Shown in pieces: positions 1 to 8,958 of a DNA stretch of 64,000 nucleotides. The translations under genes were made by a program, and so were the position numbers. The notes below the pieces were generated by a model. That model saw nothing but the letters and a program-made list of their open reading frames with translations, made no database searches and was not told where the DNA came from. The stretch's first letter is position 1. Every line of letters starts with the position of its first letter. Where the stretch lies: positions 62,001-126,000 of the forward strand of contig NZ_NCXO01000003.1 of NCBI RefSeq assembly GCF_002104795.1. The letters are read 5' to 3'. Source of the stretch: Mycolicibacillus koreensis. GTDB taxonomy: Bacteria > Actinomycetota > Actinomycetes > Mycobacteriales > Mycobacteriaceae.

Positions 1-798
1 AACATGATCAGCGCGATGATCCCCGAGGCACAGAAGGTCATCACCGATCCGGCGATCGCCGAGGAGGCCGACGCGTTCGTCCGCCAGGAAGGCCAGCACT
101 CCTGGGCACACCGCCAGCACGTCAAGGGGTTGATCAAGGCCTATCCGGGGTTGAAGGAGACCTTCAACGAGGTCCTCGCCGCGTTCGACGATCTCACCGA
201 CAACACCCCGATGAAATACCGGTTGGCTTACACCGCCGATCTGGAGGCCACGTTCACCCCGGTGTTCAAGCTGATGCTCGACCACGACGACACCCTGTTC
301 GCCCCTGGCGATGACCGGGTTGCCTCACTGTTCTTGTGGCACTTCGTCGAAGAGGTCGAACACCGCAGTTCTGCGTTGATCATCTACGACCACGTGGTCG
401 GCAATCCCTTCTACCGGATGCGGGTGGCGCCCTCGGTGTTCAAACACGTCATGGCCACCCTGCGGATCGCCGCGCAGGGGTTCAACACCCATGTGCCTTT
501 CGCCGACCGCAAGGTCGACGCGATGTCGACGTTCGTCCCCTACCGCTACAAGAAGATGGCGCTCGACCGGTTGCCGGTGCGCAAACCGGCCGACCACGGA
601 CCGGTCGACAACGCCTTCGGCCACCTGCCGGTCCGCGAACAACTCACCGCGCTCGCCGGAGTGTTCCGCAGCCAGATGCCCTATCACAACCCGGCGAACG
701 AAAAGCTGCCGGTCTTGGCCGACAGATGGTTTGATCGCTACAACGACGGCTACGACGTCACCCAGTGGTACACCGCCGCCACCGCCGCCCCCAACTAG
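1..798 (+). CDS. Metal-dependent hydrolase family protein (5' end cut by window)
   Basis: The reading frame is open from the first base and ends in TAG at 796-798, so the N-terminus probably lies upstream; the first in-window ATG is at 4. The visible part is about 265 residues. It resembles the bacterial 'predicted metal-dependent hydrolase' family (COG3687/PF10118), whose members are near 280-300 residues. Supporting features are the HSWAHRQH segment near the start and the FVEEVEHRSSA segment around residue 120, both rich in His and Glu that could bind a metal pair. The substrate is unknown. The next gene begins 22 bases downstream on the same strand, so the two are probably co-transcribed. 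Family assignment is from memory of motif pattern, not from a search. Confidence 0.65.
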   Translation, partial: NMISAMIPEAQKVITDPAIAEEADAFVRQEGQHSWAHRQHVKGLIKAYPGLKETFNEVLAAFDDLTDNTPMKYRLAYTADLEATFTPVFKLMLDHDDTLFAPGDDRVASLFLWHFVEEVEHRSSALIIYDHVVGNPFYRMRVAPSVFKHVMATLRIAAQGFNTHVPFADRKVDAMSTFVPYRYKKMALDRLPVRKPADHGPVDNAFGHLPVREQLTALAGVFRSQMPYHNPANEKLPVLADRWFDRYNDGYDVTQWYTAATAAPN

Positions 799-820
799 AA
801 CCCCCGAGGTGAGGACCGCA

Positions 821-2002
821 ATGCCCGACCTGTGTACGGACACCTTCCAAGAGCTCGCCACGGCAATGGGTTTCACCTGCGCTGACACCGGCGGCCTCAT
901 CGAGGTCCGCAACCCGTTCGCGTTGGAGAACTGGACGATGCCGGTGTTGGAGGTGACGATCATCCTCGGCGCGGTTTTAGCGCTGGTGTACGCGATCGGG
1001 CGCTACCGCCGCCACCATGACGCGACGAACCTGGTGCTGTGGTTCGGCGCGATCGCCTACCTTCTGATCATCGAACCGCCGCTGTATTTCCCCGGCGCCT
1101 TCGGGATCGCCGATCACGTCGACACGATGTTCGCCCACAACCTGTTCACGGTGGAATTCCTCTGGGGGCGGTTGCCGCTGTACATCGTGGCGATCTACCC
1201 GTTCATGGCGACGATCTCGTTTGAGATCGTCCGGGTTCTCGGCATTTTCCGCCGCTACGGCACGTTGGCCGGGGCGATCTGCGTCGGGTTGGTTCACCAC
1301 GCGTTCTACGAGATCTTCGACCACATCGGCCCCCAGCTGCGCTGGTGGGAATGGTCGCTGGACAACCCGATGAACCAGCCGTTCTTCGCCTCCGTGCCGA
1401 TGGGCAGCGTGGTGGTGTTCGCCGCACTGTGGCCGCTGTCGCTGGCATTCTGTGTGCAGTGGTTCGTCGGTCGCAACGTCGATCTCGGAAAGCGTTTGAG
1501 CGCACCGAGTTTGGTGTGGCGCACCGTCGCGGTCGGCGTGCTCGCCTCGCTGGGCACCGCGATCCTGCCGTTGCCCGCCACGATCACCCAGTGGGCCTCC
1601 GGCGGCCGCCTGCAGGGTTACGCCTACCTGCTGGAGTTGATCGCCGTTGCGGTGATCGCCGCGGTGATCTTCTACCGCCAGTGGGAGCGGCTGCGCATCC
1701 ACGGCGCCACCCACCTCGGCGGCGGGCTGACCTCCAGCGCTTATACCGACCGACTCATGGTCGGCTACGCCGCGGTGTATCTCGGTGTCATGGCGCTGCT
1801 GTGGCTGGCCGCGCTGCCTGACTATTTCGGGGCGGTCGGTGGCCGCACCGCCGACGGCAACCCGACCGGCAACCTCGTCTACGTGGTGCTGTGCTTCGCG
1901 ATCGCGGGGCTGACCACGGCCATGGCGATGAAAGCCAACTCCGGAAAGACGCCGTCGCCGACACGCAAGATCGCCGAAGGAGCACCCGCGCAACGCAGGT
2001 GA
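821..2002 (+). CDS. Polytopic membrane protein of unknown function
   Basis: This 393-residue protein starts at ATG 821 behind a GAGGTGAGG ribosome-binding site. After a 40-residue hydrophilic N-terminus it contains roughly eight hydrophobic segments, separated by short loops with many aromatic residues (for example WWEWS near residue 180), and ends in a charged tail of about 30 residues. I do not recognise a named family. Its position directly behind the metal-dependent hydrolase suggests one transcript and perhaps a shared lipid-related role, but that is only inference. It could be an integral enzyme or a transporter; no ATPase or redox motif is visible. Confidence 0.75.
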   Translation: MPDLCTDTFQELATAMGFTCADTGGLIEVRNPFALENWTMPVLEVTIILGAVLALVYAIGRYRRHHDATNLVLWFGAIAYLLIIEPPLYFPGAFGIADHVDTMFAHNLFTVEFLWGRLPLYIVAIYPFMATISFEIVRVLGIFRRYGTLAGAICVGLVHHAFYEIFDHIGPQLRWWEWSLDNPMNQPFFASVPMGSVVVFAALWPLSLAFCVQWFVGRNVDLGKRLSAPSLVWRTVAVGVLASLGTAILPLPATITQWASGGRLQGYAYLLELIAVAVIAAVIFYRQWERLRIHGATHLGGGLTSSAYTDRLMVGYAAVYLGVMALLWLAALPDYFGAVGGRTADGNPTGNLVYVVLCFAIAGLTTAMAMKANSGKTPSPTRKIAEGAPAQRR

Positions 2003-2026
2003 GCCCGCAGGCGGGCGCCCGCCACC

Positions 2027-3583
2027 TCAGAGAACCGTCGGGATCCGTGCGTCGATCAGGTGTGGGCCGGGTGCGGTGAGGGCCGCGGCGAATTGGTCGG
2101 CGAGGTCTTCGCAGCTGACCGCCACCGTCGCCGGCACCCCGAAACCCGCGGCGATCTCGGCGAAATCCATCTCCGGTCGTCGGAGATCCAACAGGTCCGC
2201 GGCCTTGGGTCCGCCACCGTCAGCACCGACCCGGGCGAGTTCCATCCGCAGGATCGCGTACGCGCTGTTGTTGAGCAGCACCACGGTGATGTCGAGTTGC
2301 TCGCGCGCCATCGTCCACAGCGCCGAGATCGTGTAGGCGGCGCTACCGTCGGCCTGCAACGCGACCACCGGCCGGTCCGGTGCGGCGATCGCCGCGCCCA
2401 CCGCCACCGGCAGGCCCTGACCGATCGCCCCACCGGTCAAGGCCAGCACATCATGCTGCGGCGATCCGGCTGTGGCAGCCGCCAAAAGCAGGCCCGAGGT
2501 GTTGGATTCGTCGGAGATGATCGCCTGCGGGGGCAGCAGCGCACCGATCACCTGCACCCAGTTTTCGACGGTGAGCGCACCGGTCGGCAGTTCCGGCACC
2601 GCCGCCGAAGCCCCGCGCGCCGCGGTGCCGGGTGCCACGATCTCGGCCAGTTGCTGCAGCGCGGCGACCACGTCGGTGTCGCGGCCGGCCAGGGTGTGCA
2701 CCGCCGCCCCGTCGGGAACCAGGTCGCTGGGTTTGTCGGGGTAGGCGAAGAACGTCACCGGCGCTCGAGTGCCGGCCACGACGAGATGCTTGATCCCGTC
2801 GAGTTGGCTACCCGCCTGTTCGGCCAGGTAGCCGAGCCGCTCGATCGGCGGGACCCCGGCCCCGCGCGTCAGCCGCGCCGGGAAGGTCTCCACCAGCGTG
2901 CGCGCCCCGGTGGCCACGGCGATCCGGTCGGCGGCAGCCAGACCCGCCGCCCCGGTGGCTGGGCCACCGAGCAGCAGGCAGACCGGATCGCCACCGGTGA
3001 GCACCGCGGCGACCTCGGCGAGTGCGGTCGGGTCCGGGTCGCTGGGCCGGCCCGCACGCACCGGCACCCCGGCGGTGGCGCCGTCGCTCCAGGAGATGTC
3101 GGCGGGCAAGATCACGTTGGCGATCTGCCCGGGGGCGCTCGCCGCCGCGGCGACCGCCTCGGCGACATCGCGTCCCACCTCCTCGCCGCCGGTGGTGCGC
3201 CGCGTCCAGCCGTGCGTCCACGCGGTCAGCGGCTCGATCTCCGATTCCAGCGGTGCGTCGTATTTCTTGTGGTAGGTGGCGTGGTCGCCGATGATGTTGA
3301 CCACCGGGCTGTGTGCCCGGCGGGCGTTGTGCAGGTTGGCCAGCCCGTTGCTCAGTCCCGGCCCCAGATGCAGCAGCGTCGCCGCGGGTGCGCCGGCGAT
3401 GCGCGCATAGCCGTCGGCGGCGCCGGTGGCCACCCCTTCGAACAGGCAGAGCACACCGCGCATCTGCGGAACGGCGTCGAGGGCGGCCACGAAATGCATC
3501 TCCGAGGTGCCAGGGTTGGCGAAACACACCTGCACCCCGCAGTCGACGAGTGTGGTGATCAGTGCCTGGGCACCGTTGGCCAT
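2027..3583 (-). CDS. ilvX: IlvX-type thiamine-diphosphate enzyme (acetolactate synthase-like)
   Basis: The 518-residue protein has the three-domain layout of ThDP-dependent enzymes. The Pyr domain has the catalytic glutamate in FEGVATGAADGYAR (Glu49). The PP domain has the cofactor motif beginning ADGSAAY and ending in VVLLNN about 28 residues later. It matches the mycobacterial IlvX group (about 515 residues) better than the true catalytic subunit IlvB, which is longer. ATG 3583 was chosen because GGAGGAG lies 7-10 bases upstream and the frame further out reads into the divergent cutinase gene. The reaction is not established for IlvX; acetolactate synthase, or a related 2-oxoacid decarboxylation or carboligation, is possible. 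No regulatory small subunit is nearby, so a stand-alone role outside branched-chain amino acid synthesis is plausible. Confidence 0.75.
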   Translation of the reverse strand: MANGAQALITTLVDCGVQVCFANPGTSEMHFVAALDAVPQMRGVLCLFEGVATGAADGYARIAGAPAATLLHLGPGLSNGLANLHNARRAHSPVVNIIGDHATYHKKYDAPLESEIEPLTAWTHGWTRRTTGGEEVGRDVAEAVAAAASAPGQIANVILPADISWSDGATAGVPVRAGRPSDPDPTALAEVAAVLTGGDPVCLLLGGPATGAAGLAAADRIAVATGARTLVETFPARLTRGAGVPPIERLGYLAEQAGSQLDGIKHLVVAGTRAPVTFFAYPDKPSDLVPDGAAVHTLAGRDTDVVAALQQLAEIVAPGTAARGASAAVPELPTGALTVENWVQVIGALLPPQAIISDESNTSGLLLAAATAGSPQHDVLALTGGAIGQGLPVAVGAAIAAPDRPVVALQADGSAAYTISALWTMAREQLDITVVLLNNSAYAILRMELARVGADGGGPKAADLLDLRRPEMDFAEIAAGFGVPATVAVSCEDLADQFAAALTAPGPHLIDARIPTVL

Positions 3584-3652
3584 CGCTGTCTCTCCTCCCG
3601 TCCCCCCGGGTTCGGTGATCGGGCCCGGCGGGTCCATGCCAGTATCTACGAC

Positions 3653-4294
3653 ATGAGACGTAACGGCGTGATCGGCGTCCTGGGGGGTGCCGTGCTGATG
3701 GGAGGCCTGATCGGCCTCCCTACCGGGGTCCCGCTCGCCACGGCCGAGCCCTGCCCGCAGACCGAGGTGGTCTTCGCACGCGGATCCGGTGAACCGGTCG
3801 GTCCGGGCGGGGTCGGGCAGGCGTTCATCGACGCGCTGCGCGCGCGGGTCCCCGACCAGTCGATCGAGCTGTATCCGGTGAACTATCCGGCGACCCACGA
3901 TTACCGCACCAGCGCCGAGGCGGGCGCGGTCGACGCCACCGCCCATGTGCAGTCGACGATCGCGGCGTGCCCGCAGACCAAGATCGTGCTCGGCGGCTAC
4001 TCGCAGGGCGCGATGGTCACCGAGTTGACCAGCGAGCGGCTTCCCGCCGACGCCGCCGACCACATCGCGGCGGTGACGCTGTTCGGCACCCCCACCAGTA
4101 GCTACGCCGTCGACAACTGGGGCGGACCCGTGCCGGTGCTGGCCGAGGCGTACCGGGCCGAGAGCATCGACTTCTGCATTCCCGACGACATCGTGTGCGT
4201 CGAGGGCGGCAACATGCTCGCCCACCTCGGCTACGCCAACTCACCGATGCCGCAGGAGGCCGCCGACTTCGTCGCCGACCGCATCACCGGCTAA
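3653..4294 (+). CDS. Secreted cutinase-family esterase
   Basis: The 213-residue protein begins with a signal peptide ending near TAEP at about residue 32 and continues with the alpha/beta-hydrolase fold of mycobacterial cutinase-like proteins. The nucleophile is Ser117 in GGYSQG. The acid is Asp178 or Asp179 between Cys175 and Cys183, and the base is His191. A second disulfide probably joins the early Cys (EPCPQ) to the Cys just before the Ser motif. Family members hydrolyse esters or phospholipids outside the cell. The ATG sits four bases after TATCTA, with no Shine-Dalgarno sequence, so a very short or absent leader is possible. The stop codon overlaps by four bases the end of the convergent acyl-CoA synthetase gene. 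Substrate unknown. Confidence 0.88.
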   Translation: MRRNGVIGVLGGAVLMGGLIGLPTGVPLATAEPCPQTEVVFARGSGEPVGPGGVGQAFIDALRARVPDQSIELYPVNYPATHDYRTSAEAGAVDATAHVQSTIAACPQTKIVLGGYSQGAMVTELTSERLPADAADHIAAVTLFGTPTSSYAVDNWGGPVPVLAEAYRAESIDFCIPDDIVCVEGGNMLAHLGYANSPMPQEAADFVADRITG

Positions 4295-5925
4295 CGCGGC
4301 GCGGTGCGGGAGCGGATGTCCTCGCGCAGCACTCCTTTGGCGATCTTTCCGCCCGAGGAGCGGGGCAACTGCGCCATCACGATGAGCCGTTCGGGCAGCA
4401 TTTCCTTCGACGCCCCGGCCGACAACAGGAACGCGTTGAGCCGTTCCAGATCGAGTGGGTCGGCGTACTCGCCGACCTCGGTGCCCTCGACGGGTTCGGC
4501 GCGTTCTACGGGTTCGACGCGTTCTACATAGAGGCAGACCTTCTCCCCGAACACCGGGTCGGGCATGGCGACCGCGGCGGCGACCGCCACGGCCGGGTGC
4601 GCGCTGGCGGCGTCTTCGACCTGCGCGGCACTGATGTTCTTGCCGCCGCGGACGATGAAATCCGAGCTGCGGCCAGTGACGGTGAGGTAGCCCTCGCCAT
4701 CGAGGTGGCAGACATCGCCCATCCGCATCCATCCGTCGGCGGTGAACAGCGCATCGTGATCGACACCGCCGAGGTAGCCGAGGCTGGTGGCCGGCCCACG
4801 GCAGGCCGGCTGGCCGGTGCCGGTCGCGGTGACGTCGTCGTCGCCGTCGAAGAGCCGCACCGCCATCTCCGGCACCACGCGGCCCGCGGTGGCCAGCCGC
4901 CGCTGACGCGGATCGGCCACCGTGGTGCCCGAGAGCAGACCCGTCTCGTTGGACCCGTAAAACTGCAGAATAGTTGCACCGGTGAGGTCTTCGAACGCCG
5001 CCGCCGGGTGAAACGGTAGCGCCTCCCCGCCGGTGAACACCACCCGCAGCGAGCTCAGATCGTGGTCCCCGCGAGCGGGATCGGCCATCATCATGGTCAG
5101 CTGGGTGCTGACGCAACACAGGACACTCACCGGATGTTCGGCGATCGCCGCCCAGGTCGCCGCGGCGCTGAACCGGTCGAGCAGCACCGTTCGGGCCCCG
5201 AGGTGGATCGGCGTGGTGTGGCTGGTCCACAACCCGAACCCGAACGGGGTGGGGATCACCGGCAAGAACACGTCTTCGGCGCGCAGATCGGCGTTGGCCA
5301 CCGCCTTCTGATGGAAGTAGTACCACCGATTTTGGGTGTGGACCACGCACTTCGGCAGCCCCGTGGTACCGGACGTGGAGTTGATCAAGAACACGTCGTC
5401 GGCGCCCAATGGCGGCGGCAGCGGGAGCGACGGAGCGGCGATCCGCAAGTCGCGCACCACCAGCGAACGGGTGCCCGCAGCGGCGGCGACCGGGACGGCG
5501 GCCTGCGCCCGCGGCGGGTCGGTGACCAGGAATGCCGGGGCGGTCTCGGCGAGGATCGCGGTGAGCTCACGCGGACCGGCGCGCACGCCGAGACCCACCA
5601 CCACCGCCGCGACGCGTTCGATCGCCACGAACAGCACGTGGACGCCCACCGTGTCGGCGTGCCAGACCGCCACCCGGTCCCCCGGGCGCACCCCGGCACC
5701 GACCAACTGACGTGCCAACGCCTCGGCGGCGGCGTCGAACTGCGCCCAACTCAGGGCCGCGCCGCCGTGGTCGCGGTAGGCCACCCGGTCCGCGGTCCGC
5801 TCGGCGTTGCGCCGTACCGCAGCCGACAGTGTCGTCGTCGACCACCATCCCGCCCGGTGATAGCGGGTGATCTCGGCGGCGGTGAACGCCGGTGACCTCG
5901 CCGCTGCACCCCCGTCGACCGCCAT
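4291..5925 (-). CDS. Acyl-CoA synthetase / AMP-dependent ligase (FadD or benzoate-CoA ligase type)
   Basis: This 544-residue ANL-superfamily enzyme activates a carboxylic acid as acyl-AMP and then as acyl-CoA. The P-loop STSGTTGLPK lies near residue 190, an adenine-binding FYGSNETG stretch near 320, and the hinge region GRSSDFIVRGGKN near 410. The catalytic lysine is in the C-terminal segment SSGGKIAKG. An alanine- and valine-rich insertion with repeated V-E-P/R-A-E units near residues 465-485 looks like a low-complexity linker in the C-terminal domain. The acid substrate cannot be read from the sequence; an aromatic or medium-chain acid is plausible. ATG 5925 lacks a strong ribosome-binding site. 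The gene is divergent from the amidohydrolase across 135 bases that contain an inverted repeat. Confidence 0.85.
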   Translation of the reverse strand: MAVDGGAAARSPAFTAAEITRYHRAGWWSTTTLSAAVRRNAERTADRVAYRDHGGAALSWAQFDAAAEALARQLVGAGVRPGDRVAVWHADTVGVHVLFVAIERVAAVVVGLGVRAGPRELTAILAETAPAFLVTDPPRAQAAVPVAAAAGTRSLVVRDLRIAAPSLPLPPPLGADDVFLINSTSGTTGLPKCVVHTQNRWYYFHQKAVANADLRAEDVFLPVIPTPFGFGLWTSHTTPIHLGARTVLLDRFSAAATWAAIAEHPVSVLCCVSTQLTMMMADPARGDHDLSSLRVVFTGGEALPFHPAAAFEDLTGATILQFYGSNETGLLSGTTVADPRQRRLATAGRVVPEMAVRLFDGDDDVTATGTGQPACRGPATSLGYLGGVDHDALFTADGWMRMGDVCHLDGEGYLTVTGRSSDFIVRGGKNISAAQVEDAASAHPAVAVAAAVAMPDPVFGEKVCLYVERVEPVERAEPVEGTEVGEYADPLDLERLNAFLLSAGASKEMLPERLIVMAQLPRSSGGKIAKGVLREDIRSRTAPR

Positions 5926-5980
5926 GCCGCGATGATAGGAAACCGGCGCCGGCGGCAGGCCCCGACCATCGCTGTGACCT

Positions 5981-6006
5981 GGACCACTTTTTAACCCCGG
6001 TGGTCC
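5981..6006. promoter_or_regulatory. Inverted repeat in divergent promoter region
   Basis: GGACCAC (5981-5987) and GTGGTCC (6000-6006) are perfect 7-bp arms around a 12-base T-rich spacer. The repeat lies between the divergent acyl-CoA synthetase and amidohydrolase genes, about 55 bases from each start. A TAGACA hexamer at 6011-6016 could be a -10 element for the amidohydrolase. An operator is likely from position; the regulator is unknown. Confidence 0.35.
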
Positions 6007-6060
6007 GTGCTAGACACAGTGGTGGGTCCTTCTCGCGACCCGAGCTGAAGGGGTGCCATC

Positions 6061-7842
6061 ATGTTCGACCTCATTGTGCGAAACGGCCTGTGGTTCGACG
6101 GGACCGACTCCGAACCACGGCAAGCCACCCTCGGTATCCGCGACGGCCGGGTGGCCGAGGTCAGCGCCGGTGAACTCGATGAGACCGACTGTCCGGAGGT
6201 GATCGACGCCGCCGGCAAGTGGGTGCTGCCGGGGTTCATCGACATCCACACCCACTACGACGCCGAGGTGCTGCTCAACCCTGGCCTTGACGAATCGGTG
6301 CGTCACGGTGTCACGACGATCGCGTTGGGTTGCTGTTCGATGTCGTCGGTGTACGCCGAAACCGAGGATGTCGCCGACCTGTTCAGCCGGGTGGAGGCCG
6401 TGCCGCGTGCCCACGTTCTCGGCGCCCTGGAGGAGTTCCGCACCTGGGACGGCCCCGAGGGCTACGTCAAGGCCCTCGACGCGCTGCCGCTCGGGCCGAA
6501 TGTGACGTCGTTTCTGGGGCATTCGGATCTGCGCACCTCGGTGATGGGTCTCGGCCGGGCCACCAACACCTGGGCGCTGCCGACACCGGGTGAGCTCAAG
6601 ACCATGACCGCCCGCCTCGACGAGGCCCTCGATGCCGGCATGCTCGGGCTGTCCGGGATGGACTCCCCGATCGACAAACTCGACGGTGATCGCTATCGCT
6701 CTCGGGCGTTGCCCTCCACCTACGCGTGGTGGCATGAGCGGTGGATGCTCATCGATGTGCTGCGCCGCCACGGCCGGATCATGCAAAGCGCCCCGAACAT
6801 CAAGAACCCGTTGACCGCGGTGATGTTCTTCGCGGCGTCGGGGTCGTATCGGACGCGACGCAAACAGGTTCCGATCAGCCTGCTGGTGGTCGCCGACGGC
6901 AAATCCGCGCCGGGCGCGCATCTGGTGTTGCGCGGGGCGGCGGCGATCGGCAACGCGGTGTTCGGTTCACAGGTCCGCTTCCAGCATCTGCCGGTGCCGT
7001 TCACGCTGTACTCCGACGGGATCGACCTGCCCGTCTTCGAGGAATTCGGTGCCGGCACTGCCGCGCTGCACCTGCGTGACCAACTGCAACGCAACGCGTT
7101 GATGGCCGACAAGGACTACCGGCGCAAGTTCCGCCGGGAGTTCATGCTCAAACGTCACATGCCCGGCATGTGGCACAAGGACTTCCACGAAGCGCTGATC
7201 GTGGAGTGTCCCGATGAGACGTTGGTCAACAAGAGCTTCGGGCAGATCGCCGACGAACGCGGCGAGCACCCCCTGGATGTGTTCTTGGATGTGCTGGTGG
7301 ACAACGGCGAGAAGAATGTCCGCTGGACCACGACGGTCGGCAACCACCGCCCCGGCGTTCTGGACAAGATCGCCCGCGACCCCAATGTGCAGATGGGCTT
7401 CTCCGACGCGGGTGCACATCTGCGCAACATGGCGTTCTACAACTTCGGGCTGCGGTTCCTCAAGCGGATGCGCGACGCCGATCTGGCCGGCGAACCGGTG
7501 CTGCCACTGGGGACCGCGGTGCACCGACTCACCGGCGAGTTGGGCAGCTGGTTCGGCTTGGACGCCGGGTTCCTGCGCCGCGGCGACCGCGCCGATTTCG
7601 TCGTCGTCGACCCCGAGGGGCTCGATGACACGCTGGCCGCCTACCACGAAGAGCCCGCCGGATTCTTCGGCGGACTGTCGCGGATGGTCAACCGCAGCGA
7701 CAACGCGGTGGTGGCCACCGGGATCGCCGGCACGGTGGTGTTTCGCGACGGGGCGTTCATCGACGGCTACGGGCACCGCAGGCAGACCGGGCGGTACCTC
7801 AAGGCCGGGGAGAAACTGGCGCCGACCGCCACCGTCGGTTGA
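6061..7842 (+). CDS. N-acyl-D-amino-acid deacylase-type amidohydrolase
   Basis: The 593-residue protein belongs to the amidohydrolase superfamily in the D-aminoacylase/dihydroorotase branch. The N-terminal beta-sandwich begins FDLIVRNG and the metal-binding motif is HTHYD (His63, His65). A CC pair in ALGCCSMS, near residue 97, matches the position of the metal-bridging Cys in D-aminoacylases. The late segment FSDAGAHLR near residue 448 supplies the conserved Asp. The C-terminus returns to the beta-sandwich with GDRADFVVVDP. Length exceeds typical D-aminoacylases (about 480-550). The start is preceded by GAAGGGGTG. Many mycobacterial paralogs have unknown substrates, so the acyl-amino-acid specificity is only a family inference. 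The alpha/beta hydrolase follows 48 bases downstream on the same strand. Confidence 0.8.
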   Translation: MFDLIVRNGLWFDGTDSEPRQATLGIRDGRVAEVSAGELDETDCPEVIDAAGKWVLPGFIDIHTHYDAEVLLNPGLDESVRHGVTTIALGCCSMSSVYAETEDVADLFSRVEAVPRAHVLGALEEFRTWDGPEGYVKALDALPLGPNVTSFLGHSDLRTSVMGLGRATNTWALPTPGELKTMTARLDEALDAGMLGLSGMDSPIDKLDGDRYRSRALPSTYAWWHERWMLIDVLRRHGRIMQSAPNIKNPLTAVMFFAASGSYRTRRKQVPISLLVVADGKSAPGAHLVLRGAAAIGNAVFGSQVRFQHLPVPFTLYSDGIDLPVFEEFGAGTAALHLRDQLQRNALMADKDYRRKFRREFMLKRHMPGMWHKDFHEALIVECPDETLVNKSFGQIADERGEHPLDVFLDVLVDNGEKNVRWTTTVGNHRPGVLDKIARDPNVQMGFSDAGAHLRNMAFYNFGLRFLKRMRDADLAGEPVLPLGTAVHRLTGELGSWFGLDAGFLRRGDRADFVVVDPEGLDDTLAAYHEEPAGFFGGLSRMVNRSDNAVVATGIAGTVVFRDGAFIDGYGHRRQTGRYLKAGEKLAPTATVG

Positions 7843-7890
7843 CGGCCGGTCGCGCCGCGCCCTGTTCGCATCCGTTCAGAAGGAGCCCTC

Positions 7891-8751
7891 ATGACCGATG
7901 CCATCCGCATGACCGGATTTCGCCGCGGCGAGTTGTCGTTCCGGGTCCGCGACACCGGGCCGGCCGACGGGACGCCGGTGGTGCTGCTGCACGGGTTCCC
8001 GCAGGACTCGTCGTCGTGGGCCGCGGTGGCCGAGCGGCTCAACAGTGCCGGTTATCGCACCTTCGCCCCCGACCAGCGCGGCTATTCACGGCAGGCGACC
8101 CCGCGGGGCCGGCGCCACTACCGACTGTCCGAACTCGCCGATGACATCGCAGCACTCATCGATCAGGCCGGCACCGGACCGGTGCACCTGGTCGGACACG
8201 ACTGGGGCGCTGCGGTGGCGTGGGGTGTCGCCGCAACCCACCCGCAGCGGCTGCGCTCGCTGACCGCGGTGTCAGTGCCGCACCCGACGGCGTTCGTGTT
8301 GTCGATGCTGCGCAGCAATCAGCTGGCGAAATCGTGGTACATGGGGATGTTTCAACTGCCGTGGCTGCCAGAACGGTTGATGCGCAAAGAAAACGGGTTC
8401 TTCCAGACCATGTTGACCCGCACCGGGCAGTCACCGGCGGCGGCACGCCGCGACATCCAGATGATGCAGCAGGGCGACACCGCGACCGGAGCGCTGAACT
8501 ACTACCGGGCGCTGCCGTGGTCCCTGCCCTCGATGGCGGCGCTGCGCCGACCGATTACGGTGCCCACCCTGCAAGTGTGGAGTGACGGAGACACCGCGGT
8601 GGGAGTGAAGGGCCACGAGCTCAGCGAGCGGTTCGTCGCAGCCCCGTGGCGGCTGGTGACCCTGCCCGGGGTGAGCCACTGGATCCCCGACGAGGCTCCC
8701 GCCGAACTCGCCCGCCTGATCGACGAGCACGCCGCCTCGGCGGCGGCTTAA
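7891..8751 (+). CDS. Epoxide-hydrolase-like alpha/beta hydrolase
   Basis: The 286-residue protein shows the oxyanion-hole motif LLHGFPQDS near residue 30 and a nucleophile elbow GHDWGAAV with Asp104 as nucleophile. An aspartate rather than serine at this position is the mark of epoxide hydrolases and haloalkane dehalogenases. The acid (WSDGDTAVG, about residue 230) and base (GVSHWIPDE, about residue 260) are in the expected order. A cap domain containing two tyrosines (NYYRALPW, about residue 205) would position the epoxide oxygen. Its start has a clear AAGGAG site. It probably shares a transcript with the amidohydrolase 48 bases upstream. Mycobacteria encode several such enzymes and the substrate of this one is unknown. 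Confidence 0.82.
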   Translation: MTDAIRMTGFRRGELSFRVRDTGPADGTPVVLLHGFPQDSSSWAAVAERLNSAGYRTFAPDQRGYSRQATPRGRRHYRLSELADDIAALIDQAGTGPVHLVGHDWGAAVAWGVAATHPQRLRSLTAVSVPHPTAFVLSMLRSNQLAKSWYMGMFQLPWLPERLMRKENGFFQTMLTRTGQSPAAARRDIQMMQQGDTATGALNYYRALPWSLPSMAALRRPITVPTLQVWSDGDTAVGVKGHELSERFVAAPWRLVTLPGVSHWIPDEAPAELARLIDEHAASAAA

Positions 8752-8910
8752 CCACCGCCTTCTCGCCACCGGCGCCCGGGTCCGAGCGCCGGGACATTTC
8801 CGGCGATGACCAAGAGAACCCGCGGCTTATCGAACCCGCGGCGCCGCGTGCCGTTGCGATTGTTTCGCAGGAATTTACATTTGCTGATATGGTCGCGAAT
8901 GATAATTAAT

Positions 8911-8934
8911 CACCCGGATAAATCCTGCCGGGTG
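8911..8934 (+). promoter_or_regulatory. Leader hairpin or operator upstream of coiled-coil protein gene
   Basis: CACCCGG and CCGGGTG form perfect 7-bp arms around ten bases. A nested GGAT-AA-ATCC repeat gives an alternative fold. It follows an AT-rich stretch (8870-8910) that is unusual in this GC-rich DNA and probably holds the promoter. It lies 24 bases before the next start codon, so it could be an operator or a 5'-leader structure. Confidence 0.35.
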
Positions 8935-8958
8935 CGTGCTGTGAAAGGAACGCTGTAG

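Noticed and set aside
2060..3600. Long plus-strand frame opposite ilvX, continuous with the cutinase gene
   Set aside because: The part before 3653 is antisense to ilvX with shadow-like composition. The cutinase signal peptide begins at 3653.
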